From Gammaproteobacteria bacterium (GTDB lineage Bacteria; Pseudomonadota; Gammaproteobacteria; JAABTG01), in assembly GCA_030066245.1 (NCBI GenBank), contig JASJBY010000221.1, positions 1 through 7,012 on the forward strand: a DNA stretch of 7,012 nucleotides. Direction: 5' to 3'. The notes under the pieces are model-generated. The model ran no database searches, was not told the origin of the DNA, and saw nothing but the letters and a program-made list of their open reading frames with translations. Made by a program: the position numbers and the translations under genes. Positions within the stretch are counted from its first letter, which is position 1. The number at the start of each line of letters is the position of its first letter. Below, piece after piece: positions 6,064 through 7,012 of this stretch.

Positions 6064-7012
6064 TTGTACACGCAGCGCTTTGGGGCGCTGCCGCTGATTA
6101 ACCACCTCCTCGCACGCCTCCGGCTCGAAGGGCAGCTTGAGGGTTTTGTCCCCACACACGACCGGCGCATTCGGCTGCCCTGTGCCATGGGATTGGGTGT
6201 GCTGCTGCGTTCGATATTGGTCGAGCGCGAGCCCATGTACCGCCAGCAGGAGACGGTGAGCAGCTTCGCGCCCGAAGCCTTCGGCCTGGACGAGGCCTCG
6301 GTGGGCTATGTTGGCGATGATGCCATCGGGCGGGCACTGGACCATCTTTTCGACGCCGACCGGGGCACGTTGCTCACCGAGGTGGTGGTCAGTGCCGTGC
6401 AGCACTTCGAGCTCTCACTCGATGAGCTGCACAACGACTCGACCACGGTGCGCTTCTGTGGCCAATATCGTCAGGCCCGCGGGCGCAAACTGCGCGGTAA
6501 GCGCGCGCCGTTCATCACCCACGGTTACTCCAAAGACCACCGCCCTGATCTCAAGCAGCTGCTGTTCATCCTCACCACCAGCGAGGACGGTGGGGTGCCG
6601 GTGCAGTTTCGTTGCGAGCACGGCAATGCCAGCGACTCACGCACGCACCAGCAAACCTGGGAGACCCTCTGCCAGGCCGCAGGGCGGGTGGACTTCCTCT
6701 ATGTCGCCGACTCCAAGCTGTGCGCCCGCGAGCCCATGGACCACATCGATGGACGCGGCGGGCGCTTCGTTTGTGTGATGCCGCGCTCGCGCCAGGAGGA
6801 TGCGGAGTTTCGTGAGTGGATCCAGACCCATGAGCCAGACTGGGTGCTAGTACGTGACCGCCCGAATCCACGCCGACACGGCGGCCCTCATGACCGCTGG
6901 TGGGTGTTTCGCTATCCGCTACCTTCGTGCGAGGGTTGGCCGGTCATTTGGGTCTATAGCTCTTTGCTCGCCCTTCGTCAGGAACACCGGCGCCGTGAGC
7001 ACCTGGCGCGGG
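6064..7012 (+). CDS. IS1634-family transposase, 3' end beyond window
   Basis: An uninterrupted frame runs off the right edge; 316 codons are visible of a family length near 550. It matches IS1634-type DDE transposases. The N-terminal domain has GALPLINHLLARLRLEG then GVLLRSILVEREPMYRQQETV. The catalytic core begins with LHNDSTTVRF (Asp125 from this start). HGYSKDHRPDLKQLLF follows, then FLYVADSKL (Asp216). The third acidic residue would lie beyond the window. FREWIQTHEPDWVL and WPVIWVYSSLLALRQEHRRR continue the family pattern. The visible part shows no stop or frameshift, so the element may be active. TTG 6064 gives an N-terminus close to relatives. The frame is open back to 5983, making TTG 5986 the other possible start; neither has a strong ribosome binding site. 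The left inverted repeat of the element was not identified. Confidence 0.85.
   Translation, partial: MYTQRFGALPLINHLLARLRLEGQLEGFVPTHDRRIRLPCAMGLGVLLRSILVEREPMYRQQETVSSFAPEAFGLDEASVGYVGDDAIGRALDHLFDADRGTLLTEVVVSAVQHFELSLDELHNDSTTVRFCGQYRQARGRKLRGKRAPFITHGYSKDHRPDLKQLLFILTTSEDGGVPVQFRCEHGNASDSRTHQQTWETLCQAAGRVDFLYVADSKLCAREPMDHIDGRGGRFVCVMPRSRQEDAEFREWIQTHEPDWVLVRDRPNPRRHGGPHDRWWVFRYPLPSCEGWPVIWVYSSLLALRQEHRRREHLAR

Noticed and set aside
5986..6405. Upstream half of the long minus-strand frame containing the DUF6788-like gene
   Set aside because: It is antisense to the conserved N-terminal domain of the IS1634 transposase; only the part after ATG 5985 shows family motifs.
6308..6778. Plus-strand frame inside the transposase
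   Set aside because: It is out of frame with the clear IS1634 reading, which has conserved motifs throughout.

Overview
This window looks like accessory DNA from a GC-rich, Gram-negative proteobacterium. A gamma- or betaproteobacterium is likely, but no marker gene fixes the taxon. The pointers are a PEP-CTERM (exosortase-sorted) protein, an RTX-type calcium-binding protein, a REP-associated tyrosine transposase (RAYT) and an IS1634-type transposase, a mix typical of biofilm- or EPS-forming proteobacteria. All calls come from reading the sequence; no database search was run.

Layout from left to right. 1-427 has no recognisable gene but opens with four perfect-stem hairpins in 128 bases. 428-1426 (minus) is an extended short-chain dehydrogenase/reductase, probably a nucleotide-sugar epimerase/dehydratase/reductase for surface polysaccharide. 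1427-1716 is non-coding and holds a dyad plus a GGAGTC motif just before a RAYT gene (1717-2424, plus). 2539-4188 (plus) is a secreted protein of unknown function with a signal peptide and a C-terminal PEP-CTERM tail. 4189-4556 contains a decayed C-terminal fragment of an integrase-type transposase (minus) and a good intrinsic terminator for the next gene. 4557-5591 (minus) is an RTX protein with about 15 nonapeptide repeats, starting at TTG behind a clear ribosome binding site and a 12-bp palindrome. 5755-5985 (minus) is a short, probably frameshifted DUF6788-like gene. Diverging from it, an IS1634-family transposase (plus) runs off the right edge.

The two cell-surface or secreted products (PEP-CTERM and RTX) are transcribed towards each other and would be exported by machinery not present here: Sec plus exosortase for one, a type I secretion system for the other. 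The epimerase would supply an exopolysaccharide pathway, which is commonly found in exosortase genomes. At least three unrelated mobile-element types lie between or beside these genes, so the gene order probably reflects repeated insertion rather than one operon. I found no convincing new multi-gene system. The most interesting items are the unrecognised body of the PEP-CTERM protein with repeats against its sorting motif, the left-edge hairpin cluster, the divergent DUF6788/IS1634 junction with a perfect inverted repeat, and the palindrome in front of the RTX gene.
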